From: Anthopleura xanthogrammica
Lineage: Eukaryota; Cnidaria; Anthozoa; Actiniaria; Actiniidae
Direction: 5' to 3'
DNA length: 64,000 bases
NCBI GenBank assembly: GCA_964019055.1
Contig: OZ025222.1
Span: 2,501 to 66,500 of the forward strand
Below the pieces are notes generated by a model, which was not told the origin of the DNA, made no database searches, and saw only the letters and a program-made list of their open reading frames with translations. Positions 11,540-27,338 of the stretch are shown here, piece after piece. Made by a program: the position numbers and the translations under genes. Position 1 is the stretch's first letter; each line of letters starts with the position of its first letter.

Positions 11540-12345
11540 TCAGTCACTATCCGAGTCATATTTTTCAAGAATGTTTTGGATCTTATCCATAATGCCCATG
11601 GTGTGCTCGCACATCTTTGTATGTGCCTCTTGAGCCTTGTCTTCTTTTCTACTTCTTTTTCTTTTCTTGGCTGGCTTGGGGAATTTGTCTGCCTTTATCC
11701 TTGTTCTCTTGCTCTGGCTCCTGTGTTTGGCGTCCAGTTTTGTTGTTGGGAAGGGTAGAACTATCGTCAGAACTGATGTCACTCATAAGATCAAACTTCT
11801 TTTGCTTCCACTCTTCTGGATTCAATTTCTCTGAGTATTGAGTCTTCACCTTTTTTATCGACTTGGCCATGCTGTTAGATCCGGATGCTTCAGATTGTGC
11901 AGTGTCCTCTTCTGCTTTCTTAAGACTTTTGTTGAGAACACGTATTCTTTTTAACGCTGTCTTTTTAGAAGCATTTTTGTAATAGTTTTTTATCTTTTCT
12001 TGCTTGAGATAGTCGCCACCATTAAACTCTTGCACCAATTCTCTTGAACATATTGAAGTATTTCGTCCCATGTTCCAGTGCAGCTTTTATAGGCTTGCAA
12101 AATAACGTCTTCTTTCTTGCTTACACCACATCTAGTTGACTTTTTCTCTGGTATATCTGAAACTATAAAACAGAACAGAACATTAGTTTATATAAACGTA
12201 CGGGACGTGTTTCAAAACTGCTTTAATCACAGCCTTAATTAGTTAAGCAAAAATACCATATTTCTACACATTTATACTTACTTTGTAAACCTGCATTTTC
12301 TTCAAAATTATCTTCAGTTTGGAAAGGGCACCAGAATTGAGCCAT
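11540..12345 (-). pseudogene. Harbinger accessory (Myb/SANT-like) protein, broken
   Basis: A first exon (12282-12345) begins MAQFWCPFQTEDNFEEN and ends in a good GTAAGT donor. The acceptor TTTCAG lies near 12162. The second exon starts NIPEKKSTRCGVSKKED and continues with TWDEILQYVQ, then the reading shifts frame near 12020-12060 to KNYYKNASKKTALKRIR and shifts again near 11670 to a C-terminal helix (MGIMDKIQNILEKYDSDSD). The very basic, Lys-rich composition, opposite orientation to the transposase and place inside the inverted repeats fit the DNA-binding partner of Harbinger transposases. I see no clean SANT domain, so the class rests mainly on context. Confidence 0.6.
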
Positions 12346-12801
12346 GGTTTGAAATATCGTTTGCAGTAATAGCTACAAAGGACAGACAATTCAGTTAAAG
12401 AAGCATATCGTCGTATTTATAGAGGCTGATACAGTGGGCGGTACATTCCTTCAAATCATTTTTTTTTTGCATCGTGCATTGAAAATATAGAATTACAGCT
12501 TTAATGTCTTTATTTTTTGTATTGTTTGTAAACGACGATATATTGTCAACTGAGCGCAATTATGTGCATGATTTGCTCTTTTGATACCGCAGTTGTTGGA
12601 TGTGCTTAATTGCATGCAGCCATGGATAGATTATTGAGACGAGTGCTTCTAATTTCCTGTGTCCTGTTGAATATGGTGGTTTTGATTCCTCCCCCAGTCA
12701 CTGCTCATCGCCGTCAACTAAATTTTTTGCGATGCATCATACCATTTCTGATGTTACTTGTGGCGTTATAAACGCCATTTAGCTCTCAAGAACTTAGAAT
12801 C

Positions 12802-13675
12802 ATGCAACAGCTCGATCCTACATTCCATGGTTATCAATTTAGAGGTGTGAATTTTTTTGCAAGAATTCAAAATCAAAGATATTTGTTTTGGCTGAATACA
12901 GGCGAACTTCCAGAGACAATGGAAGAAATAACGAAACATATATCACCAGCTTTGACAAGGCTTAACAGGCGTGGTTTTTTTAGACGTAGACGAAGAAGGT
13001 GTGTGCTTAGCAATGTTAATCAAGTGTTATTGACAATACTATGGCTCAGAAAATATCCATGCTTAGATACACTGGCTCTTATGTTTGACATCAGCCCTTC
13101 CACTGTATGTACGATAATCTACAGAGTAATTCCAATTCTATGGAGATACTTTCACGACCAGGTTGTTTGGCCAACAAATGCAGAATGGAATGCTCTGCGG
13201 GATAACTGGAAAAAATTTCCAAATGCAGTTGGTTGCATTTATGGGACCCCACACGAAATATTCCGACCCGAAGTGGAGCCACAGGGGCAGTTCTACAGTG
13301 GACATCAGCACTACCATTTAATGAACACACAATTAGTTGTTGATAACCTCGGAAATATTGTTTTTCTGCAGGCGGGATTTTTAGGGTCAATAAACGACGC
13401 TGGGAACTTTAATCTTATGGAAAGAATCGGCCCTGGGACTAATTATGACATGCCTGCTGACGTTTTTCTCTTAGCAGACAGAGGATATACAGATACACCC
13501 CCTTTAATAACTCCTTTTCGTGCACCACAAATCCGACGTATGATGACAGGCGATCAAAGGCGCGCTTGTAGTAGAGCACACTATCAAACACGTTAAAACA
13601 TATTGTTCAGTTACCACTATCTGGCGACATCCTCGTTGGTTTCAGCCGATTGTGGTAGAATTTGTACATTCTTAG
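12802..13675 (+). pseudogene. HARBI1-like Harbinger transposase, inactivated
   Basis: The first 264 codons have the HARBI1-type layout: an N-terminal helix-turn-helix region with a basic cluster (GFFRRRRRRC), LALMFDISPSTVCTII, then the DDE nuclease. Two defects show. The first catalytic Asp, expected in an IDGT motif, is Tyr here (GCIYGT). A 1-nt frameshift near 13566 puts the segment with the catalytic Glu (VVEHTIKHVKTY) in another frame, which runs to a stop at 13673-13675. The second Asp is intact (LLADRGYTD). The family normally works with a Myb-like partner to cut and paste at 3-bp targets, and this copy cannot. Confidence 0.88.
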
Positions 13676-13959
13676 CCCAGAGACACAGTTGTACTTTTTG
13701 AAGAGCTTTAATTAACGTTCCAAAAATATATATGCAATTCAGCTACCTTTTTTCTATACAACTATTGTGTATTTCACATTTCACGCAAATGAAAATACAA
13801 TAGCTTCTAATGTGCTTCATTTGTATTGTTCTTTTTTCCTGATTAAAACAATAGTTACACATGTTTTTGTACCTCATTAACATATTTAGTGAGCATATTT
13901 AGTGTTCTCAAATAGTGGATCGGCCACTAATTAGTGTCCTTATGCAAAAGATGTCTACT

Positions 13960-16448
13960 CGAAGAGTAGAGACTCAAGTAAAGTTGTTATTATTACATGT
14001 TTGACATGATGAGATTGTGAAAAAAAAAGGCTTGATTGCTTGACAAGACAAATAAAAAATTGATTGACTTGTACGTAAGTGAACCCCGCAGAACATACAC
14101 AATGTATGCTCAAAATCATCAGAAATCCACAAAATCTAGACTTTTCCTGATATCTAGCACAAAGGAATCCCATGCCAATGGTGAAGATTAGTGTTACCAG
14201 GATGTCATATTTTTACATGCAATATTGCAGTATCATAAATAAATACTAAACTTTGTTGCTTAATTTGGAGCCTTTGAAAAATGTTTTTTTCCCCAGACTT
14301 TTGTGACTCTTTGAAAATATATGAGTTTTTTTGGATTTTTTGGACTGCTTGAAAAATGGGTTCTTTTTAGGATAATTTTGGAATAAACACTCCTAAATAG
14401 TACTAAACAGTCCTAATTAATCAAAGCAACCAAAAGTGTGTAAATTGTCCTACTTTTTGGGATAATTTGGACCCTTTGAAAAATGTTTTTTTTTCCAGAC
14501 TTTTTGGACCCTTGTGCAACAGTTGTAAAAAAAGTTGTGCCATGGAAATGGGCCTTTAATTATCCATAATCAATCCAGGTCATAGTAATCAATTCCAAAA
14601 AGCATGGCTGTATTTCAAGTTTTTCTCTAGTTTTGATCGGCTGATAAGGAGATCTGGAGGTACTTAATAGTGTTAGGGCAGATTGATAATAAATTATATC
14701 CTTCTCAGGGGGTGGGGTGCATATTACTTTTTAATGAATCACACTGTAAAATATTCTGCTAATATTATTTTCTCAATCAGATATATATATCAGATAGGGC
14801 AATTAAAGCATCATGAAATCCGGCAACAAGATTTCGGTCATAACTCAAATTGCAAGGGAATAAATAATCCGATCAAATTATTTAATTAAAGCTAGTATGC
14901 TAGCTTTTACACTCTATGAAGTCTGCTTTCTTTTTCCTTTTCTCTTTTACTCCTATGAATAGTGACTAATGTGCTAACGTTTCAAATGTTAGTAATTTAT
15001 TACCAAATTTTTTTATTAATTAAATTGATATTCGAATTCCTTTCTTCATCTTTCCTTTTACTTTAGGAGCTGTAGACCCGTTTGCAGCACGTTCAAATGT
15101 GGCTCAATTTGGAGGACAAAACTATCAGGTAGCTTTGCGGCCAATCCGAAAATATGATTTCTGAATATTTAAAATCAGAAATTTCTATCCATCCATTTCT
15201 ATTTTCAGGTTTTAGAAAACAGGAATTTTGATGATATTTGGCTTTTACTCAACTATTGGAGGCAGCAAAACAGCATTCCAAACTTCGGTGACTGATTCCT
15301 GATTCCTGTTTTCTAAAAACTACTTGTCTAATTTCTGATTTCCGATTCCTGAAAATCAGAAATCAGGAATCAGATTTTCCTTTCTTTGCAACTAATTATG
15401 CTCATCAAGGGGTAGCTGAGTAACTATTTTACACTTCTGGTAAAATTTAAATACTTACCCTACCCCCACCGGTCAATGAATATGTTATTTTGGCTTCGGG
15501 TAAAGATTTACTTACACCCAATCTCGTTCCAAGAGCTCATGTTCCTCTTGGTCAGCACAGAGAAATGAGAGGCTCTTAAGCTGCAACCAGTTTTTTTTTT
15601 TCAATTTTTAGTCCGTGAATCTCGTATTGGAAGTTGAAACTGAGCATGTGTGGTTTAGGTGTTTCTTTGGTTTGGTATCCCCAGCTGTGGCACAAAAATA
15701 GCCGTATATACAATCAATACTTCAAACTTTGCTCTAAAATCTCTCCTTAGAAGTCAGTCTTCAAAAACTTTTTATCTTGAGATAATGTCTATAAAATAAT
15801 AGTTTATTTCGTATTGTAAAACATTTGTTCTGCGAAATAACCTTGATAAAGCCTGTTTGGGGCTTTGAAAGTTTGGCGGGTTAAATTTGGCTCACTTTAC
15901 GCTTGCCAACCAATCTTCGTGCCTTAACAGATCTAGACTATAATTATATCTAACAATGTTGTGCCGGACTTTTGGCTCATTTCGTCAAATAGTTTACTAG
16001 AAAATGAGAATTAAGGTATTTCATCTTGAGCTATTTTTCTTGGTGAAGAGGCCACCATATTCTAAAACTGACTATTTACTTCTGGTAAGGCTCTTTCTAT
16101 TGTTTTATTCAACCAATCACAGTGTGCAAAAAAAAAATGGTTTAACCAGACTTGGACTGTGGAAGAGTCTAATTTGAGGGACATTCTGCATAAATATAAC
16201 AGTTTTCATGTGTAGTGAAGGAATAACAAGCTATTGTACGTATGTAAAGTGCCCCTCAAAGTAGAGAATAAGAAACAAGTGAATAAGTGTTATTCAAATA
16301 GATGACAGATTACACTCTCACCCCCACCACAGGAAAATGAAATTTGACCATTTTCAAGACTTTGAATGATTCTGGCATCTAGAACAATATCTGTACCAAT
16401 TTTGGTGCTTGTCACAATGTGCAATCTGTCATGATACATCTATTTTGT
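13960..16448. other. Non-coding, repeat-derived region
   Basis: No supported gene. A phrase containing CCTTTGAAAAATGTTTTTTTC and CCAGACTTTT occurs twice (about 14270 and 14470). 15180-15385 contains many overlapping copies of TTTCTGATTCCTGAATC-type words that can pair. A 62-bp exon-like block with AG and GT borders lies at 15067-15128 and is treated under the findings. Confidence 0.45.
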
Positions 16449-16697
16449 AAAAGGTTGGTGAAAATTTTGTTACATGTTGCATGCTGCATGTTATATTGCA
16501 TGTCGCTTACCAAATGTATTATATTCATGTGTGAAAAATGTCAGCAAAGGAGAAAACATGCTGGAAAAACCTACAGATAAAGAATGAGGATATACCATAT
16601 TGTTGTGACCTTTTGCTGCTTGAATTCACATCACCCATGCTGCATTTTGGGCTAATGGTATGCAACAAGAAACAAAACCTTCACCAACCTTTTTTGA
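16449..16697. mobile_element. Foldback MITE (AAAGGTTGGTGAA ends)
   Basis: Left arm AAAAGGTTGGTGAAAATTTT at 16449 pairs with a right arm ending CCTTCACCAACCTTTTTT at 16697. No ORF. A partial relative with the same right arm (AACACCTTCACCAACC) lies at about 56510-56550, so this is a dispersed family. Confidence 0.65.
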
Positions 16698-17221
16698 AAT
16701 AGCTGCATATTTTGCTAACAGACTGGACCTAAGCTATTCTTATATCTTAAAGCTCATAAATTTATGTGCCCATGCCAATTTTAGTAAGGTTTGAGTAAAA
16801 ATGACAAGTCTCTAGAAAAATAACATGATTCTACCCAGGTCTTAACAAATGAATTTTTTTTTTGGTTATGAAACTCCAGATTTTCTCTATGTGTAACCAT
16901 TGAATTTTCAACCAATCAAATCTGCTTATAGCCAATGCTTTATCTCTGTCAGCACCTTGGCAAAATAAACTAGATGTCCTAGATGCTATATGAGCATTTA
17001 TTTATTTGAACTCCCTATATTTTTTATTTGTTACCAATACCCATTTACAACAGCACTTTCTTTTAATTACAAAACTGTTTTTTTCCCTCCAAAAACTGGG
17101 CTGCCTGTGGTATGCAGGCTCTGGGCTGGATAACACTGTAAATTAGTACAAAGAATACGAGATGAGTACAACTGATCATGAGCTGTAGAGCACGTTTTAT
17201 ACAATATTTGAATTCTAAACT

Positions 17222-17515
17222 GCAGGGGGGGGTGGGTGGTACTCCATATATTGGACTATATGAGAATGCTCTGCCCAAAAGGAGTACCTTTTTCAGGCCG
17301 CAGGTATAGAAAAGGGGTAGCTTTTCTTCAAAGTTACATGAAGAGATGAAGAGGTTACCTTTTTAAGAAAAAGGTATATGAAAGGGGTACCTTTTCAGGC
17401 AAAAATGTATATAAAAGGGGCACCTTTTTGCAGAAATTTGGTATATAAAAGGGTAAGGGGTCGAAACTCCAGGCAAAGCTTTCCTGTATGAAACGCCCTG
17501 AATCCCCCCCCCCCC
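17222..17515. repeat. Dispersed GGACTATA repeat, copy 1
   Basis: Begins with a G run, then GGTACTCCATATATTGGACT, then several imperfect internal units of the form AAAGGGGTACCTTTT, and ends GGGTCGAAACTCC with a C run. Copies 2 and 3 are at 31262-31460 and, reversed, 50372-50655. From memory, elements of this look are common in anthozoan genomes. That is an unchecked recollection. Confidence 0.75.
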
Positions 17516-17579
17516 CCGGGCAACCCGCAGTCTGAAAGAGGTTTAAGGAGAAGCATGTAGCTGTTAATGATTCCTACAG

Positions 17580-17895
17580 CTTTAGTGCTTAAATTCCTCA
17601 TTATTTGACAATGAACCTGTTTTGTTCTACAGGTTCCCAGAGATAAGAACCTGGTTTCCTCTATATGCAACCCAGGCCGATGCTGTTCTATTCATGGACA
17701 GCTTTATCTTTTGCTGTGACAAAAGGACATTTAAGAATCTGTCAGATGTTGTTGGATGCTGGTGCAAATGTTGATGGTACTGTTCATACAAGTGACGTCA
17801 GTGAAGGAGTGGAAACACTGTTACAGATGGCTGTGACAGCAGGTCAGTTATACTGAATACATACTTGACCAGAAGTATAAAGCTCGTAGTGTATA
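17580..17895 (+). pseudogene. Broken duplicate of ankyrin exon 7 of the ABTB gene
   Basis: This stretch matches 41875-42165 almost base for base, including the intron edge TGTTTTGTTCTACAG, the exon and the donor CAG|GTCAGTTATACTGAATAC. The intact exon is 199 nt. The copy (17633-17842) is 210 nt, and small insertions near 17660-17695 shift the frame, after which the ankyrin stretch DAGANVDGT is still readable. Because intron sequence is included, this is a DNA duplication and not a processed copy. No other exon of the gene is seen nearby. Confidence 0.9.
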
Positions 17896-19953
17896 TGGCA
17901 CATTTTTCTCTTCACACTTCATGAGTGCTTTTGGCACTTCCTAAGTGCTTCACTAGTAAAGTGCAGTTCTCAACCAATCAAAGTGGGACTACTATCTAAG
18001 CTATATAATAAAAAGAGGAAGCATTTTAAATACTTTGGTCTAAACACTCCACTTGGTGGTTTCCTACACTTCTCTGGTGTCCTCTCATCTTTCCAAAGCA
18101 TCCTACATGGTAATATCACAGTATCTAAAATAGAAAACTTTTTTCATATTTCTAAAATATACTGTAAATCCTCTATTAAGCCCTCCCTCTCCGATAAGCC
18201 CCCCTTCCCTAAAAAGCCTACCTTTATAAAAAAAGAAAAATATTATGCCCCACTCCCCTTGCCTGCCCTCTCCTCACAACTAAACTCACACACTCCCCCT
18301 TCACAACTAAATTCACAATAATGGTAAATCATACTTGAGACTAACACAAGTGAATCAAATGTTGAGAATACTGTGTAATTTGAACAATGCCTATACCATG
18401 TCATTGACATCTCTAGATTATGTGAGACAGTCAATAGTAACTACTTCTGTTTAATCCTGAGCTTACCGTGTTTGAATAAAGTTATCATATTATATCATGA
18501 TAGTTTAGAACTTGCTGCGTTTAAGCTAAAAATTTAATAATCCCTCCTCTCTATCAAGCCCCCTCCCCAATAAGCCCCCCCCCCCCGTAAACAGGCCTGA
18601 AATAAATAAGCCCCCGGGTGGCTTAAGGTGACCAGCTACTTTTGGAAAAAAATTTAAACTTTTTTTAAAACTACGATTTTTTAAAGTCAAATTAAATACT
18701 GATTCCGAATATGAAAAGGAAAATGGAGTGTCCCGAGCATTTAATGGATGCCTACGCGCGAGTTTTTGAAGCAAAAATTGCGTCACTGGAAATCATCATG
18801 AAAGAAATTACAACTCATAAGATAATAGTTCTTTCAGACCTTATCATGCACAAATGACGGCTAGTGAATCATTCTACAATACCACATGGACATTTTTCAA
18901 TAAAAGACAAAGAAATACATCGATTTGTCATATTTCGCCCTTTTAGCGCCCTCAAAAATAACAAAGTCGAACAGAAATTCCTACAAAAATCTATTTTTTC
19001 ATGCATTAGAAAAATTAACTTTTCTTAAAAATTTGATATAACGTAGTCCCGTGCAAAATTTGAGCGTTTTGCCCTGTTGAAGTTCAAAACGTTTATGGTT
19101 CCTCAATGACATTTTGTACGGAACTCTATACTTTTTTTTATACTTTTATTTTCCTAATTTCAAGCCCGCATTCAGTGCAACCTTCACATTTCATTTTTTT
19201 CAACCCAACCCCCCTCCCCCGGCCTTCATATAATAGGTTAGGTTCAGTAATTATATTTTAGACAATACGAGACAATACTACACCAACATTCACCTCATCA
19301 AATGTTTTTATTGTTCTTATTGAAAAATTGCCCCAAAATAAGTGGAATTTTTTATTCAGTGATTTCATTCACTTAAATGATTTAGATACATTTTACTGAT
19401 TAGTAAAAATTAACAGCTGCTAAAAAAATAATTGAAGCCCGCCTCATTCAGTACAACTACTTTATACTCAGTGACGTTAATTTGTTTTCAGGAATCTTGA
19501 GGATGATTCAAGGAAGTCAAGTATATTATTAGAAGTAAGTACCCAGGGATGTTGCGTGCGTGTACACACTTGAAACCCTACGAACTTTTAGTGGTTCGCA
19601 CTGTTGGTGCATATTAACTCTTTGCATGTGCGTACACTATGAAAAGTTTTTAACGTCTTGCTACGCCATTGGTACTTTATTACTAATCTCTCATTGTCAT
19701 GCAATGCACCGTATGATTTGAGTGAATCAACCGATTTTCCCTACTTTGACATTGTTTGGTGTCGATTGTGCTGCTAAATGTATAAATGATAGGATATCTT
19801 AACGCCCTTTTCTCTCCGCGAATTCCAGCCAGCACTACGTCAGAGAAAAAAACAATAGAAATGTGGAGTGTGACTGTCGCGTACGTACGACACATGCTGG
19901 GATAACGAATATAAACATATTTTGAAATCATTGCCCACAAGATGATCGTTGGT
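17896..19953. other. Intergenic, repeat-derived
   Basis: Holds an AAGCCCCC-rich dispersed repeat: TCTATTAAGCCCTCCCTCTC at 18170 and a related block with TAAGCCCCCC at 18540-18620. It also has C-rich runs at 18580 and 19205, and a 43-bp exon-like block at 19492-19534. No gene is supported. Confidence 0.5.
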
Positions 19954-23785
<3,832 letters not shown>

Positions 23786-24635
23786 CGTGATAGACGTACG
23801 GCTCATCGATCTCTAGCCTTACAATTTCACCTGTTTATGCGGCAAACAGATCTGAGAAGATGCTTTGAATTCAGAATAGTAATAAAGTTCCATACAACAT
23901 GAGTAAAGTCTGTGATCCATAAAAGTATTTAGGCATTTCTCCTGATTCATAAATCAAACCAGCCGACCGTCGTGGTTTTACTTTCACCGATCATTTGCGC
24001 CAAGATGTTTTGTGTCTCATCATTTCCATATTTCTCTTCCGGAGCTCAAATGTCATATGCTAATTCGTGGATAAGTTTGTTGGCTCTGTGTACAAACTAA
24101 TCAGCCAACATCATCGCGCTGAGCCAATCCATTCAATTGTACCTTTTTTTAATTATTTTCTTGAAGAGAATAGTCTTCAAAATGTGAACGAATGATTTGT
24201 TTTTAGAGGCGTCGCAGAAACTTCCGTTTAGCGATATTTTTAATTCAAAACGTTTTTCCCTCGACCAATCATTCGTCCAGCCTTCATTACATACAACTAG
24301 ATATCTTACCATAGCCACAGATAAAGAACAATCACTTGGATGTGAGCAATGATATATCTTGCAAAATTTCTCAGGGTAACAATAATATTAACAATTTCAG
24401 GTTCATGCATATTGTGAAATAGGATTTAGTTGTTTTGAATAGAATTATTTATATACTCTGACAGCTATTGAACATCACTTTATTGATGAAATACACCCAA
24501 GGCGAGGTGTTGAATTTACCAATGTATAACGAGATAACAAGAATACTACATATGATACAAATCACAGTGTCGTCTAGTTTATACATAACCCATGAGCCAT
24601 TGCAAGTGTTCCATCATTGTTCCCCTTGTCTTTTG
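23786..24635. other. Upstream region of the calmodulin-like gene
   Basis: Presumed promoter and 5' UTR of the minus-strand calmodulin-like gene. I see no repeat or other gene. No clear TATA or initiator can be assigned by eye. Confidence 0.4.
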
Positions 24636-25164
24636 CTATTGAATAAAATATACACCTAGCATGCAGTCTGCTGGACTTTCATTGTCTTGTTTTGACTGAA
24701 ATACTAGAAATAATATAAGATACCAGAACAAAAAAAAAGCATATCTCTTTTCACAAAGCAAATCCAAAATAACACAGTAAAGTACAGCAGCTGTATTCAG
24801 TTGGGATCCTAGCAACCGGCAAACAAGTTTAATCAGGTTGAACAGGTTTTTCCGCTCCTTCTCAACAAACTGCATAGCTCAAAAGACGTAATCAGACTAC
24901 GAACTGAACTAACTACAATATTGGTTCTATTTTTTTTTATTGGAATTGCAAACGAACCTTACGTTTTGTTTAGCTCTGATACTCTGGTTATGATAAGAAT
25001 TAAGCAGGTTATGTGATAGTATACAACACATGACAGAAACTGATAACGATAAATAAGTGTTGTACATAACCATCCAAGCATTACATGCAGTAAATGATTG
25101 ATCTCACCATTACTGAAAGCAGTCTTTCATCAATGCCCTCCGTTCTCCTTTGAAGGGAAGCCAT
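24636..25164 (-). CDS. Possible small three-exon gene, 66 aa, unknown
   Basis: Candidate exons are 25108-25164 (MASLQRRTEGIDERLLSVM, followed by a good GTGAGA donor), 24786-24869 (FVEKERKNLFNLIKLVCRLLG, then SQLNTAA, weak donor GTACTT) and 24636-24695 (SKQDNESPADCMLGVYFIQ and stop, acceptor TATTTCAG). All three are phase 0 and join into one open frame. The middle part looks helical, with heptad-like leucines. I do not recognise the family. The weak second donor and small size make this a proposal only. An alternative is that exon 2 reads through to the same stop. Confidence 0.3.
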
Positions 25165-25967
25165 GGCACGACCTGCTCAATTTCTTTCACTTTCCGTTAG
25201 ACGAAGGACACATGCGGCATTCTAGGCACTTGAACTATGAGAACATTTACTTTTGAACAAAGAACGTACCATCAGTACATAGTAATGGTTTACATGGTTA
25301 ATAGGCGTAGAATCCTTACAAATTGCCAATAGCATTTTAGGTCTTCAAATTGGTTCAACACCACAAATTACATTTTTTTGTGGTTTCGATGGATGCCCCA
25401 AGAGAACGATTTCATTTGACGATCAAATAAGGTGGTTAACGAGTTTATAACCGCATATCGATCGTTAGGGATCTTCTAAACCTCTGATATATTGCCGCCT
25501 ATTACAACACAAACAATTTGTGTATTTTTAATTGATAGCAAATTTTCGGTCGTAAAAATGCGAGGCATTTCAAATAATAACAGTTATGAAAGAAATCGAG
25601 CTACCCAGCCTAGGGACTCTTTGAAGCATCAGGCAATTGGATGCCATAACACACGTCATCAGATTACGTAAATATGAGTTAATATGAATATTATTTCCTG
25701 TCACTCATAGTGGACTTGGTTAACTTTCTAGATTCAAGTAATAAATAGCATAGCATGGCGTCTTCACGTCACTGAATCCACCTGTGATTCGATGGCAATT
25801 AACGTACAACATGCCAAGTGGATTATTGGTTGACTAAAAGTTATTTGTCTGAATCACAGCACGCCGGGAAGGAATGAGAAATCAAATAAGATTAAAAGTT
25901 TGAATGTCCTAATAGTTTTTCACTTTAAACCAAACTAGTATGCAGTGTACCCATATGAAACAGCATC
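25165..25967. other. Intergenic, nothing recognised
   Basis: Space between the putative divergent starts at 25164 (-) and 25968 (+). No repeats or motifs that I can support. Confidence 0.4.
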
Positions 25968-26525
25968 ATGAATTATCTGAAACGAAAGAATATTGTGCTG
26001 TTTTTCTTTGTTCTTCTTGCTGCTGCCTCCATTTTTGTTTTGAAACTTGGACAAGAAATCAACAATCATTTGGCTACAGACTTGTACAAGTTACCAAGTA
26101 CGAACGTCCATCGTGAATTCTTCATTTCTACTTCACCGCAGATCTCAGCCTCACCCTCAGATCAAGTGACTCAAGATACCCCACAAACCCCAGTCAGTCC
26201 GCGTAAAAATCAAATATTTTCTGAAAACCAATCAGAGTTGTACATCAAATTCAGTGGAATGGACATACCAAGGGAAGGAGATTTTCCCTGCGCAGATTCC
26301 TTGGCTAGAGATTCTTGCCTGATTCAGCGAAAAAAGATAAGCGACTTCGAACTGTTTTGTGATCGTATTGGGCCTTATTGCAAAGGGTTTGTCTTGAAAA
26401 AGGATAGCGACCACGAGCAAACATTGGCATATTTCAAACGAAAACTAGGAGACTTTAAGCCAAATAAGAATACCGATTTGTTTGTAAAAAGGGAATTTGT
26501 CGAAAAAGCTCGCATCAAATACTAG
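25968..26525 (+). CDS. Single-exon type II membrane protein, unknown, 185 aa
   Basis: The ATG at 25968 opens MNYLKRKN, followed by a hydrophobic segment (residues 9-27, IVLFFFVLLAAASIFVLKL). The positive residues before it predict an N-in signal anchor, typical of Golgi or cell-surface type II proteins. Residues 45-90 form a Ser/Thr/Pro-rich stem. The C-terminal domain has four Cys (108, 117, 131, 138) in the pattern C-x8-C-x13-C-x6-C, with FELFCDRIGPYCKGFV, and then YFKRKLGDF. I do not recognise the family. The layout resembles the stem of a Golgi enzyme or a small PAN/apple-like domain, but no catalytic region follows. The frame is clean and has real protein-like composition. Confidence 0.55.
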   Translation: MNYLKRKNIVLFFFVLLAAASIFVLKLGQEINNHLATDLYKLPSTNVHREFFISTSPQISASPSDQVTQDTPQTPVSPRKNQIFSENQSELYIKFSGMDIPREGDFPCADSLARDSCLIQRKKISDFELFCDRIGPYCKGFVLKKDSDHEQTLAYFKRKLGDFKPNKNTDLFVKREFVEKARIKY

Positions 26526-27338
26526 TATGAATTAACTCAGCCGGAGTCATATCTGAAGAACACCATTGTAATCACTTAATCTAAGTGGGTATTTTTTTTC
26601 CTTAACTCGCAGTTTGTTTTCTTTACATAACAAAATAATTTTCCTCCCGCGAGTCATGCACGTAATGGAGCAAACGGCAGGTGTAAAACACGAGTTCAGT
26701 TCACCAACACATTCATCGATTTTAATTCTTCTTTAAATTTGCACTTGTCGACCCTTGTCATTTTCTTTAACACCCGGCACTACAAAGTAAAAACGTTTAC
26801 ACCAAATTGTTTCTATAGTGGCGTCCAATGTATAGCTATGCACGTTATGTTATCATTTACTGCGACACGGACCGGCAGCTGTATACTTCGCGCAGCAGAC
26901 CTTCAGTTCCGTCAATCCGTAGAACACGCTCGCTCAAAAGACCTAATTTCAAGCAGATTTTTAAAAGCTCTTCAGGTTTCCAGGTTTCCATGATATCTCA
27001 GTTCAGTAAAGTGGTTCTATCGAGTTTTTTTTTCTTCTAGTGCCCGTTTGAGATAACATCAATACTTCGCCCCGTAAACTCTCATGGTGAAGGAAAACAT
27101 CGCTAGACAAATCAGATCCTAAAAAATGAAGCTTGTTTGCCGTTTTTATTGGCTTCACATAATGCTTTCCTATTTCACCATTAGATTTAGCTGTGAGCCA
27201 GCTGGCATATAGCGAAGTAACGCCATATGTAGCGTGACACGGAATTATTTAAGCAACTACAATATGTCTGAATATACATTTACATGCTACTGTTGACATT
27301 TGATAATTCTCAATCCGCTACCCAACCTTTGCCCTTAT
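26526..27338. other. Intergenic, nothing recognised
   Basis: Lies between the type II protein and the 3' end of TMEM117. Short open frames here lack splice or motif support. Confidence 0.4.

Larger units (their letters stand above)
11323..13956. mobile_element. Harbinger-type DNA transposon, complete but inactive
   Basis: Inverted repeats at 11323-11496 and 13777-13956 begin AGACATCTTT and match over about 175 bp apart from small differences. A 3-bp duplication, ACT, flanks the element (11320-11322 and 13957-13959), the duplication length usual for PIF/Harbinger. Inside are two opposed genes, the family's standard pair: a transposase (+) and a DNA-binding-type accessory protein (-). Both are frameshifted, so movement would need proteins from elsewhere. 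The two ends are still much alike, which argues for fairly recent insertion. Confidence 0.92.

Noticed and set aside
13091..13390. Minus-strand 99-codon frame inside the transposase
   Set aside because: Antisense shadow of the HARBI1-like coding region.
17665..17856. Stand-alone ankyrin protein at 17.7 kb
   Set aside because: It is the frameshifted copy of one exon of the gene at 38.6-44.6 kb, with intron sequence on both sides.
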